DNA from: Mastigias papua
Taxonomy: Eukaryota; Cnidaria; Scyphozoa; Rhizostomeae; Mastigiidae
Length of the DNA: 64,000 nt
Reading direction: 5' to 3'
Assembly: GCA_964019165.1 (NCBI GenBank)
Contig: OZ025283.1
Coordinates: forward strand, 4,289,001-4,353,000
Positions 53,221 through 63,586 of this stretch are shown here, piece by piece. Position numbers and translations under genes: made by a program. The notes under the pieces are model-generated. The model did not search any database. It was not told the DNA's origin and was given only the letters and a program-made list of their open reading frames with translations. The number at the start of each line of letters is the position of its first letter. Position 1 is the first letter of the stretch.

Positions 53221-55440
53221 CAACCAAAGTCTCCTTGCGATAACACACACAGCTACTTAGTCATACAGGATCGCTCGCAAAACTGACAACACATGGTCCA
53301 GCAGGGAGGAGCAACAGTATTGCTGTGAATGGCGATGGGAAGACAGTTGAATAACTCGGCGAAAAAAATGATACAAATCAGATCTCTTCTTATGTACGTA
53401 GTAGACCCAAATGGCTACCCTCGACAGAAATCTGGGGGCCTTGGGAAGATTACCCTGGGAGGAGGTCGTGTGCACGTAATCAGGTCATGTGGTAGAATAT
53501 AGAGCAATTTGATTGGTTTTGGCATAAATTATCATATAGGCATCTTAGTATACAGAGAAGCCATTAATCCTACTTGTGACAACTTATAGTATATTTACAG
53601 GATATCTCATTTGAATAGGAACTTTCAAGTTAAACAAATATATGTTACAAATGCAAACGATCAATCTATGAGCAACTTCCAGTCCTGGCCCTCTTTACAA
53701 AATCACCGATATGTACACTTATACGTCACGAGGTCACATGATAAATCCCCGCCGTAATGTGCTTCCTTCGAAATCAAGCGTGAATTTATGAAGAAACCAA
53801 ATTTTTCAACTTTGTCATATTCACTGTGTATTTCACTATCTTTTAGTGAAACAATAAGCAAAATTAATTTTCGCGCTAGAAACCGTGTCATATGTCCTTT
53901 GAAGAACTTTGCCTTTTTTCTTTCTTGATCAGCTACCAGGTGCAGTAATTTGTTTCTTATTTATTTGAAGCAGTAATCTGTTCCTTAATTAAACCCATTA
54001 GTTTATCAGACTCGTACGCTTTTTCTTGCACTTCTTGGTTCGATTTTGGAGTAGCTTTTGTTCATGTATTTTATACTTCAGAATCAAGTGTTTTTGAGAT
54101 ATGTTTTTTTGAGATATGTTTTCTTGAAAAATGTTCTGCTTTTCAAAATCAATTCTTGCAGCTAACTGCTGTCTTCACTTTGTTGCATTATGTGGTCTGA
54201 AAGTTGAAACACCTGCTTCATGGAATTCTATTTGCAATATCTCTTAGTATTTGTCGATGCTCATTTTCCGGACTTTCACTGCCTACCCTTAAATGGATAT
54301 GACTTTCAGATCTTTTTTATGTAAAGTCGTTGTCTATAAATGATTTAGAGTTTTTAAAGCAACCCCTGCACAGATTCCAACTGGACAGAGCTCTGAAAGC
54401 ATCCCGTTCTTGCTTTTCAACATTTTCAAGTACTATTATATGACTGCCTTGTATTTTATTCTTATCAGTCCCATACACATCACAATAGTTCTGCGAAACA
54501 TCTCACTCCAACGCCTTCCTATAATCTAGCTCATGACGAAGCCAAATTTTTCTATCATCTTTATTAAATGTATGCTCTTTTAGGGCACACTTTCAACTGT
54601 TTTTTTTTCTGTCCTCGTAAAGCTAAGTTTTTACTTTTATGGATCCAGTATTCCTTGTATATGTTAAAAGATTGCAGCATTCATTCAATATAGCACCGAT
54701 TGTACAGTTTCTTCCATTTATCTGGTAATTCAAATTGTATCAAAATCATAAGCAGTAAAATGCGTATATACTGTTATAAAGTCCTCACTCTCTCTCAAGT
54801 TTTGTACAATGCAGATGATGGTCATAGAAGTGAAATAATGCTAATCTGAAAGATTCACTAAAAGTTTTAATGAAATTAATTAAGTACAATACTATCAATC
54901 ACATGGTTAGGTGCAAGGTTATTTGTTGTTATATAATGCATATGGTGACATAATTGCCATATTTGAAATCAGTGTGCTTGACGTAGGCAGTTTGTTAAAT
55001 TGTAGATCTTCATCTTAGATTTAATGAATATGTATCGGAGTAGCAGATATGTCTGCTTTGAGTGACACATTTACTTTTCTTTCTGTCTGCATCCGAGAGT
55101 ATTCTTGAGTTCTTTCACCCTGATGCTCTTTTCTCACAGAAAGGGTGATGGTACTCGAAAGCCCTTGAAAGTACGATAGCCATTAGAATTAATATGCAAT
55201 AATAGTTGATGTAGAGTAATGATAATATTTCAATAGGTGCATCATATTAGTTGTAAACTGTTTTCATACGAGACCTGCGTAAAGCAATATGGAATGAAAA
55301 CCTATGGTTAAATACTAATTGTTTTCAATTAGCAAGCTTTAAATAAAAACGATGCTAGTAATGAGATTATGGCTTTCCAACAGCACATTTGTTCAGATGC
55401 CTAGGAAAAGGTCAAACTTCTTTCCATTTCAGTCATAAAT
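53221..55440. other. mostly unassigned, possible ancient coding remnant on the minus strand at 53.9-54.9 kb
   Basis: No gene is called. Between about 54900 and 53930 the minus strand gives several coding-like runs (for example VYGTDKNKIQGSHIIVLENV and EKQERDAFRALSSWNLCRG) broken by stops, of no family I recognise. The rest is AT-rich with nothing evident. Confidence 0.3.
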
Positions 55441-57590
55441 CTTTGGTGGAAGCTTCGTACAAGTTACTTTTAGTACAGTGTAAATCATATGATGGAAGTC
55501 ACTGACTCCTGTTTCGAATGTTCGGCTCCAAAGTTATATTTGCTATTTGTTAACATTAGCTCAATACATTTCCCCTGTGGGCTTTTGAAACATTTGGGTG
55601 ATGTAGTCATGCTAACTAAAGAATATTGCCGAAATAATGACTGCATTGCAGGTTCAGATACTTCCATATTAAGATCACCAAATATCAACATGTTTCCTAT
55701 CGACAATGTGTTAACGTCTATTATGCGTTCAAGGTGGGTTATAGAGTACCTGTTATCCTGAGAAGGAGGTCCATATGCTGGAACTAATAGTCATTTTGTT
55801 TTTTTCAAATTGTGTTAAGCTGGTAGTAATTTGATATCTTGAGGAACGTCTATCCCTGTTAATAATCTGCTAGGTATTTTGGTTATTGATATAAACTAAT
55901 CATGCTCAGGAATTACTCGATACATCTAGCCTATAAGGTTGTATAATTCCAGGTATATGAAACAGGTGACTGTCAGACGTCCAATCTAGTTTAGTCTCAG
56001 CAATGACCAAGACATCTACGTGTTTCTCAATAATGCTAGAAAAATTATCAAATTCATTTCGTATCGAATATATTCTCACGTAACTGATCAAAATATTTTG
56101 AGGATATCTTATCAGCAGATCTCTAATTTGATCGTCAACAAATTTTTCTTCCTGTTCATACCCATCCTCAGGATCTAGGGCTGGATAGGAAATATTTGGG
56201 CAGTATGTATTATTGCACTCCGAATCGTCCCCAGTGATATCATTTAATATAAATTCTGGAGGAGAGTTGTTGTGTCAGTCATTGCGATAAATTACCTGTA
56301 AAAGATTTTTTGCGAGAACAGCATTGCCCTCAGATTTATGCGCAAACCTCTTTGTCCCAAACAAGAATCGTCTACGTTAGAATTATTGAAAAACTCTAAC
56401 TTCTCGTCGACACAAACTGCTTTGATTTTACAGTTAATTTCTTCTACTTTCTTTCTCATTCCTTATTGGTCTCTTCGCATGATGGCGGCCGACTAAACAA
56501 TCTGTGTGTGTGGGGTTTCTTCTTTCAGGATTAGAACAAATTCTTTCATGTGCTTCGTGGTGTCAACGTCGTTTGTCAAATCATAGGACCCGCAGTATAT
56601 CATGACCATTTCTGGTTTTCCTCTGGCGACCTGTTTCACATGGTCTACAATATCACTGGTTTTTGCACCTGGGTGTGGACAGACCTTGCCATTATGGTGT
56701 TTCCTTGGTCCATAATCTTCAATCCCATTCAAAAGGGAGTCTCTAATGACTATAACATGTTTTCTTGTCTTCTTTGTTTTTAGGTTTTCATCCCCATTCA
56801 CTGTGACAGAATGATCATTTGCATTAGTTGAAAATAATTTCACTTTGCTTGTCATCTTGTGTATCTTTAGGGAGTTGTTGCTTTGTAATTATTTTTCTAT
56901 TACTACTCTTTGCCAATCCTTGATTAGTTTTCTATGACATATTAGTAGTCAAAGATTTAGGCTTCTTTACTGTAGCAATCCCAATACTATTTGATGTTAA
57001 TTTTTCATAATTTGAAATTTATCCGACCCTATCTTGATCTGTGTCAATCATCTTTAAAATTATTTGATTTTAGCAATCTAGCTGTTTCTCCAAGAAATCT
57101 ATCCTGTTGCACAAGCTCTGGGTCAAATTGCTTGTCCCTAATGGCCTCTCATCATCAGTCGGCGGTCCTTGGGCTTGGGATACTTTCGCTTTTTAAAAAC
57201 GATAATTCATTGTAAGCATGTTTCTTAAAATCAATGAAATCACTCACAAGGTTTGAGTCCATTGCTTCACTTGAGACAGGCTTAGCCTTGCTCATGAAAA
57301 TGAAATTTTGCCAGAATTACGAAAGGTAGTCTTTCGATAACCGACGATAACTTCCTCGATTTGCTTTTTGATTTTCACCTCATCGATCACAGCACGGGTT
57401 TCATCACGACTCCATTTCAAGTTCTTTTCGCATAATTCCATAATATTCTCCAGACTTTGGCCACACTTTCTTTCTTAATTTATTCAGTACTTCTAACATT
57501 ATTTTTCTATCATCTTGTATTTCACTTGAGATTTTGGTGGCATTTTCATCTGCCATCTGCACACTTAGAACATAGCATCCTGTAGCCATG
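55440..57590 (-). mobile_element. CR1/L2-like LINE 5' half: ORF1 coiled coil, SGNH esterase, endonuclease start
   Basis: Minus strand from 57590: a coiled coil (KISSEIQDDRKIMLEVLNKL); an esterase-like domain at 56855-56493 with VIVIRDSLLNGI (normally GDSLL, so the catalytic-block Gly is Arg), HPGAKTSDIVDH and VMIYCGSYDLTNDVDT (G-x-N/Y-D block); then the endonuclease start (NEFDNFSSIIEKHVDVLVIA-ETKLDW, near 56060-55990) and FGDLNM (55680). SGNH esterases occur in the first protein of many CR1 and L2 elements and probably bind membranes or lipids. RT is absent. Multiple breaks, inactive. Confidence 0.65.
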
Positions 57591-57639
57591 TTGCACGCGT
57601 AATTGAATAAATACGCACAATACAGAAAAGCAACTGTTA

Positions 57640-58010
57640 CAGGAAATAATAAACCACATGTCTCGAAAGAGATGAAAAAGGATCGTCAAGTCGTAATAAG
57701 GAAGACATTCGTAAGTATAAATGCAAAGAAAAAAGATTGTTAAACTTAGTAGAGTTGCAAGGAAGAGAGTTTTTCGACATTTAGACCCTGCAACCATCGG
57801 TAGTGATAAATGCTTCTGGAAAACTCTTAAGCCACTGTTTTCTAAGAAATCATCTAAGACCCAAGAGAAGAACATTCTCATTGAAAATGGTCCTAGAATC
57901 ATTTGTGAAAAACAAATACCAGAATGTTTTGATGAGTACTTCATCAATATCATTACTACACTACCCATAGAGTTATCCGTTATTCTCCTATCTATATTTT
58001 TGTGCTTTGT
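57640..58010 (+). mobile_element. CR1-like LINE linker fragment
   Basis: Plus strand: NKPHVSKEMKKDRQ (57640), then GSDKCFWKTLKPLFSKKSSK, ENGPRIICEKQIPECFDEYF-INI. The FWKT-x-KPLFS and D/E-YFINI segments link endonuclease and RT in the same LINE type as the copy at 21.3-24.1 kb. RT does not follow recognisably. Confidence 0.6.
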
Positions 58011-58780
58011 AAATCGTCTTTTGGAGGGTTATATCAATTGATGGTATATCTTTATCCATCAGTTGCCAACACGAAACTCAACTAACAATATTGAGGACTT
58101 CCTATAGGTTGGATGATTGGAGTTTCTGAGGGAATAGTGAGTAATAGTTGGTAGATTCTCCAGGTCGCTCTGTCGGTGATGAAAGGGTGTACTATTTTTA
58201 GCAGATGTATATGACTTAAGAGTAACTGTACTGTTGCCATATATAGTTCATTCAATAATAACCTCTAGGACTGTTCGTACTCCCCGATGTTACTATTCTG
58301 TTATTCAGTCCAAACTTTATCAAATATTCGATTATTTGGGCATTGGTCAGAATGTGGACGTGAGGTACCTCGTAGAGCAGATTGTACAGGGGGGCAAAGG
58401 GGATCTGTTGTTTTTGGATTGTTCAAAGTATTTTGCTTCACTTGCTGTACAAAGTAAGTGGAAAATAAGTGTATCGTCCTAGCCACTTCGCTATGTGCCC
58501 TTTTGCCACCTGATACTACAAACTTTTCTTACTTAAAATGAAGCTTCCCTTTGTAACAGGAGAAGTGTCTCAGAAGAATGTTGAGATTTGCAAATGAGCC
58601 TTTAATTTCTGTGCCGACACTAGTTAATTCTTGATTTCTTAGGATCTCTTTATTTGAGAATACCTAGCGCGCTTGATGTCCCCTTTGCCAGGGCACTCAG
58701 TTTACCAAGATGCTCCCTATCCGTGGTTTTCACTATACAAACACTTCATGTGTATAGGAGAAACTCTTGCCAAGGCAAGC
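58011..58780. other. no feature recognised
   Basis: Short open frames without a recognisable domain. Possibly strongly decayed LINE sequence continuing from the fragment upstream. Confidence 0.3.
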
Positions 58781-58806
58781 CGGGGCCTCAGGGGTGAGGA
58801 AATGGG

Positions 58807-58990
58807 ATCCCGGTTTACTGAAGCACGTCTTCTGCAAATAAATACACTAGCTCGGTTTGCCGGGGGAACTTTATTGCATATAAACACTACAACTCGATTT
58901 GCCGAGATAGTTTGTACTTAACAGAGCATTCATGGACATCATTCGATGTAGTGACGGCGTCAATGATCCATATTATATCGGCAAACCGGG
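58807..58990. repeat. possible MITE with CCCGGTTT-type ends
   Basis: Left end ATCCCGGTTTACTGA, right end the complement of GTCCCGGTTTGCCGA. Two internal repeats of CTCGRTTTGCCGRG. No ORF. Borders uncertain. Confidence 0.4.
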
Positions 58991-59157
58991 ACCGCTAGCT
59001 TCATATAACCAGAGTGAAAATGCTGTCTCGATAAGCCGAACGCCACTTCAAAGCGGGCTGGAAGCAGGCTATCCTTTTAGTATAAACAGGTCCTTCTAAG
59101 ATTGTTTGCTTGAGCAAGAAACAATAGATTTCATATTGTTTGCTTGGCACTTTGCTA

Positions 59158-59310
59158 AAGGCCTGTGTGCACTACGAAAACTCTACCTGGGTTCAACCCT
59201 GGTTCAACCAGCCGGGGGTGAACCCAGTTGCATTGGCACTAAGAAGCTCGAGACTGTAGTGTAAACTCGAAAGTGGGTTGAACCCGGTTTACTTTAGAAC
59301 ACGCATGATA
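59158..59310. repeat. possible DNA-transposon end with GGGTTCAACC palindromes
   Basis: Contains CTGGGTTCAACCCTGGTTCAACC and, inverted, GGGTTGAACCCGGTTTAC, flanking a short spacer; also GTGCACTACG...GTAGTG. Palindromic, gene-free. Not assigned to a superfamily. Confidence 0.4.
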
Positions 59311-59335
59311 ATAAGCTCAAGATCAATGTCTACAA

Positions 59336-59985
59336 ACTAATTACTATCGGCACAAAATTCTGAAAGATGGCACTGATCCACTATGCAGAATTTGTACCAA
59401 ACAACAAGAGACAATAGACCATCTTATCTCAGGTTGTCCTGAATTAGCAAAAGTAGAATACGCCCAAAGACACAATAATGTCGCATCTTATATCCATTGG
59501 GGAATCTGCAAGCACTATAACATTGAAGTGAGCGCCAAATACTATGAGCACTATAACATTGAAATGAGTGCCAAATACTATGAACACGAGCCAAAAACTG
59601 TAACAGAACACAATGAAGTCACTATATTGTGGGACATGCCAATCCAAACCGACAAAGAAATCAAGGCCAATAGACCTGACATAGTAGTGAAAGATAAGAA
59701 GGGTAGAAATTGCCAATTAATTGAGATATCTGTCCGTACAGAACGCAACACATCAATAAAAATGACCGAGAAACTCTCAAAGTATAAAGATCTGTAAATT
59801 GAAATTGAAAGATTATGGGGCATGAAAGCGACGACAATACCTGTTATAATAGGTGCACTTGGTCTAATCATAACAGGGATGGAAAAATACATCAGCAAAA
59901 TCCCAGGTAACATCTCGATACAAGAAGCTCAGTTTGTCCTCCTTGGTACTGCCCATATTTTAAGGAGGATTCTATCCATTAAATA
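59336..59985 (+). mobile_element. RLE LINE C-terminus (copy D), close to copy A
   Basis: Plus strand: knuckle CRICTKQQETIDHLISGC (C-x2-C-x8-H-x4-C), HWGICKHYNIEVSAKYYEH, then the endonuclease RPDIVVKDKKGRNCQLIEIS with VRTERN and KLSKYKDL, a stop TAA at 59795-59797, then GMKATTIPVIIGALGLI and LLGTAHILRRILSIK. It matches the 3' half of copy A over its whole length, so it is the same family. 5'-truncated just upstream of the knuckle. An exact-in-frame 36-bp tandem duplication (59513-59584) doubles a 12-residue block. Its 3' UTR ends in TAA units near 60070. One stop; inactive. Confidence 0.8.
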
Positions 59986-60145
59986 AAGTATACCATCCTT
60001 ATGAAAGCCTCAAGGGATGAACTCGGCCTAATAAGTTACTACAGCAGAACATGACAGGAACAGATAAAACATAATAATAATAAAAAACTTCAAAGAACAA
60101 ACTTGCCTCTTAATAGATATGAGTATCCCTATAAACATAATAATT

Positions 60146-61150
60146 ATGTAGATTGACTCTATCCTAGTAGAAAGGATGGAGGAAGAGGGTTGATGAGCTG
60201 TGAACATGTTATCAGAAGTGAAGAGAACAATCTTGGATGGTACCTCAAACATTCCACGGAGGGATTGTTGCAAGGTATCAAACATGTCGGTATTTTAGAA
60301 TTTGGAAAAAGTTGTAGCAAAGATGACTTTAAAAATGCGATTAGAGAAAAAAGAATGGAGGCCTGGATGGGGAAACAAATGTACAGTCAGTTTGTTAGTG
60401 ATATGCCTGTAACAACGGATAATGACAAAACCTGGAGTTGGATGAGAAAGCCTGATCTGAAAATAACGACGGAAGCGTTGATATGCGCTGCGCAAGAGCA
60501 AGCTATCAGAACGGACTATATAAAGTACAACATTGATAAGACAGCTGATTCCCCGACATGTAGATTGTGTAAAAAAGAGGAGAAACTGTGAGTCATATAG
60601 TTAGCAAGTGCAAGAAGCTGGCGCAGACGCGTGATAAGAGGAGACATGATAATGTCTCAAAGATGAGTCATTGGAGACTTTGTGAAGTTTATGCTTGAAA
60701 AAAACTGATCAAAGGTACGAGCACAGCACAGAAACAGTCTCGGAAATTACTACACATAAGCTTCTTTGGGACATGAATATTCAATGTGATCACAGCATCG
60801 AAGCAAGAATGCCCGATATTGTCATTATTGATAAGGTGAAGAAGTCTGCAATAATTGTTGATGTTGCCATCCCTGGAGACAAGAGAATATATGATAAAGA
60901 GAAAGAAAAAATTGACAAATATTAGGATATCAAACGGGAAATCCAAATGCTTTGGAGTCTTCGAAAAGTATCTGTGGTACCTGTTATTGTAGGAGCCCTT
61001 GGAAGTGTAACACAATTTCAAGAAATTTATGGAGCAAATCGGAATAGAGTTAGAGATCCATTTTGCGCAAAACACCACAATATTAGGGACAGCCAGGATA
61101 TTGAGGAGAGTATTAGAGTACTGAGTAGGAACAGAATGATACTATGGCTG
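60146..61150 (+). mobile_element. RLE LINE C-terminal part (copy E), tandem behind copy D
   Basis: Plus strand: thumb/linker (RSEENNLGWYLKHSTEGLLQ, KQMYSQFVSDMPVTTDNDKT, WMRKPDLKITTEALICAAQE), knuckle start CRLCKKEEKL followed by a frameshift (59-61 nt shifted SHIV-like part), then LLWDMNIQCDHSIEARMPDI-VIIDK with PD, IIVDVAIPGDKRIYD and VVPVIVGALGSVTQFQEIYG. The KQMY.QF..DMP and TTEALI.A.Q.QA segments match copy C rather than copy A, so it belongs to another subfamily. The start is lost by truncation. Several shifts and stops. Confidence 0.7.
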
Positions 61151-61164
61151 CCCAATTGTAGCAA

Positions 61165-61430
61165 TATTTAAACCTTTACATTTATATTTAAACCTTAACA
61201 TTTAAACCTGTTTATTTATATTTAAACCTGTGCATTTATATTCAAACCTTTGCATTTGTATTTAAACTTTTCCATTTAAACGTAAACTTTTATATTTATA
61301 TTTAAACTTTTACATTTAACCATTTAAACTTTTCCATTTATATTTAAACTTTTACATTTATATTTAAACTTCTGCATTTCTATTTAAACCTCTGTATTTC
61401 TAGTTAAACTTCTGCATTTCTATTTAAACT
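61165..61430. repeat. degenerate minisatellite, CATTTATATTTAAACTT units
   Basis: About 12 irregular copies, 18-24 bp apart, of CATTTATATTTAAACYT or short forms, each with TTTAAAC. It follows the 3' end of LINE copy E. Confidence 0.85.
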
Positions 61431-61509
61431 TCCTGGGACCGAGCGCGGTCTGCAATGCAAATGAGGCTCTCATGCTTTTCGCGCTTTTTTGAGTTCGAGT
61501 GATAGAGAA

Positions 61510-62131
61510 ATGGACGGAGGTAGAGATAGAATTGCTCGAGCTGCAGCTTTGCTTAAAGAAGCGTCTTCACTTTTAGTAACTGAAGAACCAACAGATATGA
61601 TCGCTGCTCTACTCAATATGAGTTCTCTATCTGCTGTGCCAAATAGCGTCAGTAGAGCTGTGAACAGCGCAAGACAGATGCTGAATACGAGTTCACGTGC
61701 TGGAGTCTTTACGAGACTCAACAGTAATGAAAGACTTCGGTCATGCACCTCTTCTTCTCCAAGACCCCTGCCTTCTCAACCTGTAAGAAAGAAGCCGGAT
61801 GTTGCCATAGAGTTTGGCTTGATAGAAGCACCATCCGAAGAAACCCGAAATGACCAATGTTTTAGATAGGATTCCGTTATACCAAGTGGCATTGCAACAT
61901 GCAAGAAATATGATTCTGAGAAGGATATTCGAGTGAAAATCAGGGATTCTCTCTGTAATAGGTTATCACTTTTTTGCGCTGATGATTTTGAATTTGTGAC
62001 AGTGAGATACAAAAGAATCTCTAAACCAGCACTTCAAGCAGGAACTGAATTTAACTATACTTAATTGTTAAAAAGTTAGCTGGTCAAGGATTGCTATATT
62101 TGCAGATGAAGCCAGAATGTAAGCATTTGAC
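61510..62131 (+). pseudogene. uncharacterised ORF with ubiquitin-fold-like C-terminal segment, one stop, one shift
   Basis: ATG at 61510 (an upstream TTG is less likely): MDGGRDRIARAAALLKEASS, a Ser-rich linker, then a TAG at 61867-61869 followed in frame by DSVIPSGIATCKKYDSEKDI, RVKIRDSLCNRLSLFCADDF, EFVTVRYKRISKPALQAGTE, and a final part in another frame with VKKLAGQGLLYLQMK. From memory this last stretch (DF-x-FV-x-VR...GTE-x-x-Y...K-x-L-AGQG-x-x-Y) recurs in uncharacterised animal proteins, some with a HECT domain. No catalytic motif is visible. It lies between a LINE and a MADF gene; whether host or transposon gene is unclear. TAG plus the shift suggest a pseudogene. Confidence 0.4.
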
Positions 62132-62221
62132 TTAAGAACATGAAATTGATTCAAAGTCACACAATGAATGCAGAAATAATGCCACTGCTGTTGCAGAGAG
62201 CCAAAATTCATCTAAAGCCTG

Positions 62222-62480
62222 GTATCCATATAGTCGTTGAGGGTCGTTGACGGTCTTTCCTAAAACTGAAAGACTGTCAACGACCCACAACGACTATATG
62301 GAGACAACCCAATATTTTTTTTAATTACATTAACGACCGTGAACGTCTGAGTCGTTGAGGGTCGCTGAGATGGGAGCGAGTTCTATCTCAGCGACCCGCA
62401 ATGACTCAAAAAGACTGTCGACAACCCAGGAATTTAAATGGAAGCATGCTAGTGACTGCCAAAGACTGTCAACGACCCAG
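62222..62480. repeat. palindromic terminal-type repeats of GTCGTTGAGGGTCG units
   Basis: First inverted pair: ATAGTCGTTGAGGGTCG (62230) with CGACCCACAACGACTAT (62283). Second: GAGTCGTTGAGGGTCGCTGA (62350) with TCAGCGACCCGCAATGACTC (62390). A third partial set (GACTGTCGACAACCCAGG, GACTGTCAACGACCCAG) runs on to 62480. Such nested palindromes are seen at the ends of Harbinger elements. They lie 24 bp upstream of the MADF ATG. Confidence 0.7.
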
Positions 62481-62503
62481 AAATATGCTCAATATCATTC
62501 AAA

Positions 62504-63586
62504 ATGGCGGACGAGCAACACCATATCGAGTTCGAAAGCTTTAAGATGTGTGATTTTATGGCCGAGATTCAGGTACATGATTGCCGATATAATAAGTTGA
62601 GCAAAGAATTTCGAGACAAATACAAGAAAATGAACTGCTGGGCTACGATTGGTAGAAAATTTTCCATTACAGCTCAAGAAGCAGAAAACAAGTTCAAAAA
62701 TTTGAGATCGCCCTTCACACGGTTTTAACGGAAAATGACGAAACTGCCGTCTGGTAGTGGCAGGGATGCAGTAAGTTGCCCGCCAGAATTTCAAGGATTG
62801 GAATGGCTGAAGCCCTATATCCAGCATAGACCATCTGCAACCAACTTGACTACGAGCACGAAACATTGGAGCAATTTATCTTCTCCACAAAGCTGTTCGC
62901 AGTCAGCTACCACGGAGAACACATCAGGGTCCTGTGTTGTAGAACGCCTGTCTACCACAAGTGACAATAACGAAGTGGCTGAACAAGTAGGTGATATTGA
63001 AGGTATAAATGAAGAGTTTGAAACCAGGAGTGCTAGCTACGATGAGGATGGAGCTGTTAATGCTGGTATAATGGATGGCATTGACCAGGCTGGGATAGCA
63101 AAGGGTATTGCTAACGCAGAGAGAATCAAAAATGCAGGGAAGAGCTCAAAAAATGCCTCGGCTAAGCGCAAAGGGAGACAATGGAGTTCTTACAAGAACC
63201 CAAGCAAGAAGGAGGTGAACATGGCACTTATTAAAACGGCAGAGAAGATTGGACAACATCTTGAAAAACAAGATCAATTTAATGGTATCAGGGATACGGC
63301 TGACGATAACGATGATACAGCATTGTTTTGCAGAAGTCTGATCCCGAGAATGAAGCGATTACAGCCTAGAAGCCAAGCTATGTTAAGGCTACAAATTGAG
63401 CAGCTATTTTTTCAGGCCGAGTTTTCTGGCATCCAAGACACTGTTGTATCAATGCCACACTATCCACTGGTTCGCTATCCGGCCCAGGAGCAATACTCTG
63501 TTTTCAACCAACAACCAGTATGTCAACAGCAGTATCAATGCGCGCAAAAAACAGCTGAAGTTACAGAGCCAGCATCTTTTACATAA
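62504..63586 (+). CDS. MADF-BESS protein, interrupted by a TAA within the MADF domain
   Basis: ATG at 62504 in MADEQHHIEFESFKMCDFMA, then a MADF-like block (CRYNKLSKEFRDKYKKMNCW, GRKFSITAQEAENKFKNLRS, PFTRF), then a TAA at 62726-62728, then in the same frame RKMTKLPSGSGRDAV, a W-containing helix (EFQGLEWLKPYIQHR), an acidic and Ser-rich linker, and a BESS-like end (LFCRSLIPRMKRLQPRSQAM-LRLQIEQLFFQ, near 63332-63430). MADF binds DNA, and BESS gives protein contact. MADF-BESS proteins occur as host factors and as the partner gene of Harbinger elements; the palindromic repeats just upstream favour the latter, with the transposase possibly beyond the window. Total 360 codons if the stop is read through; one nonsense codon makes it likely a pseudogene or a sequencing error. 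Confidence 0.6.

Noticed and set aside
55127..55170. Possible exon after TTTTCTCACAG with donor-like GTACGA
   Set aside because: The phase is possible, but the peptide (RKGDGTRKPLK) does not fit the coiled coil expected, and 14 kb separates it from the last exon.
58234..58482. Plus-strand 82-codon frame
   Set aside because: It follows LINE debris, but no RT motif or other domain could be recognised, so it was not called.
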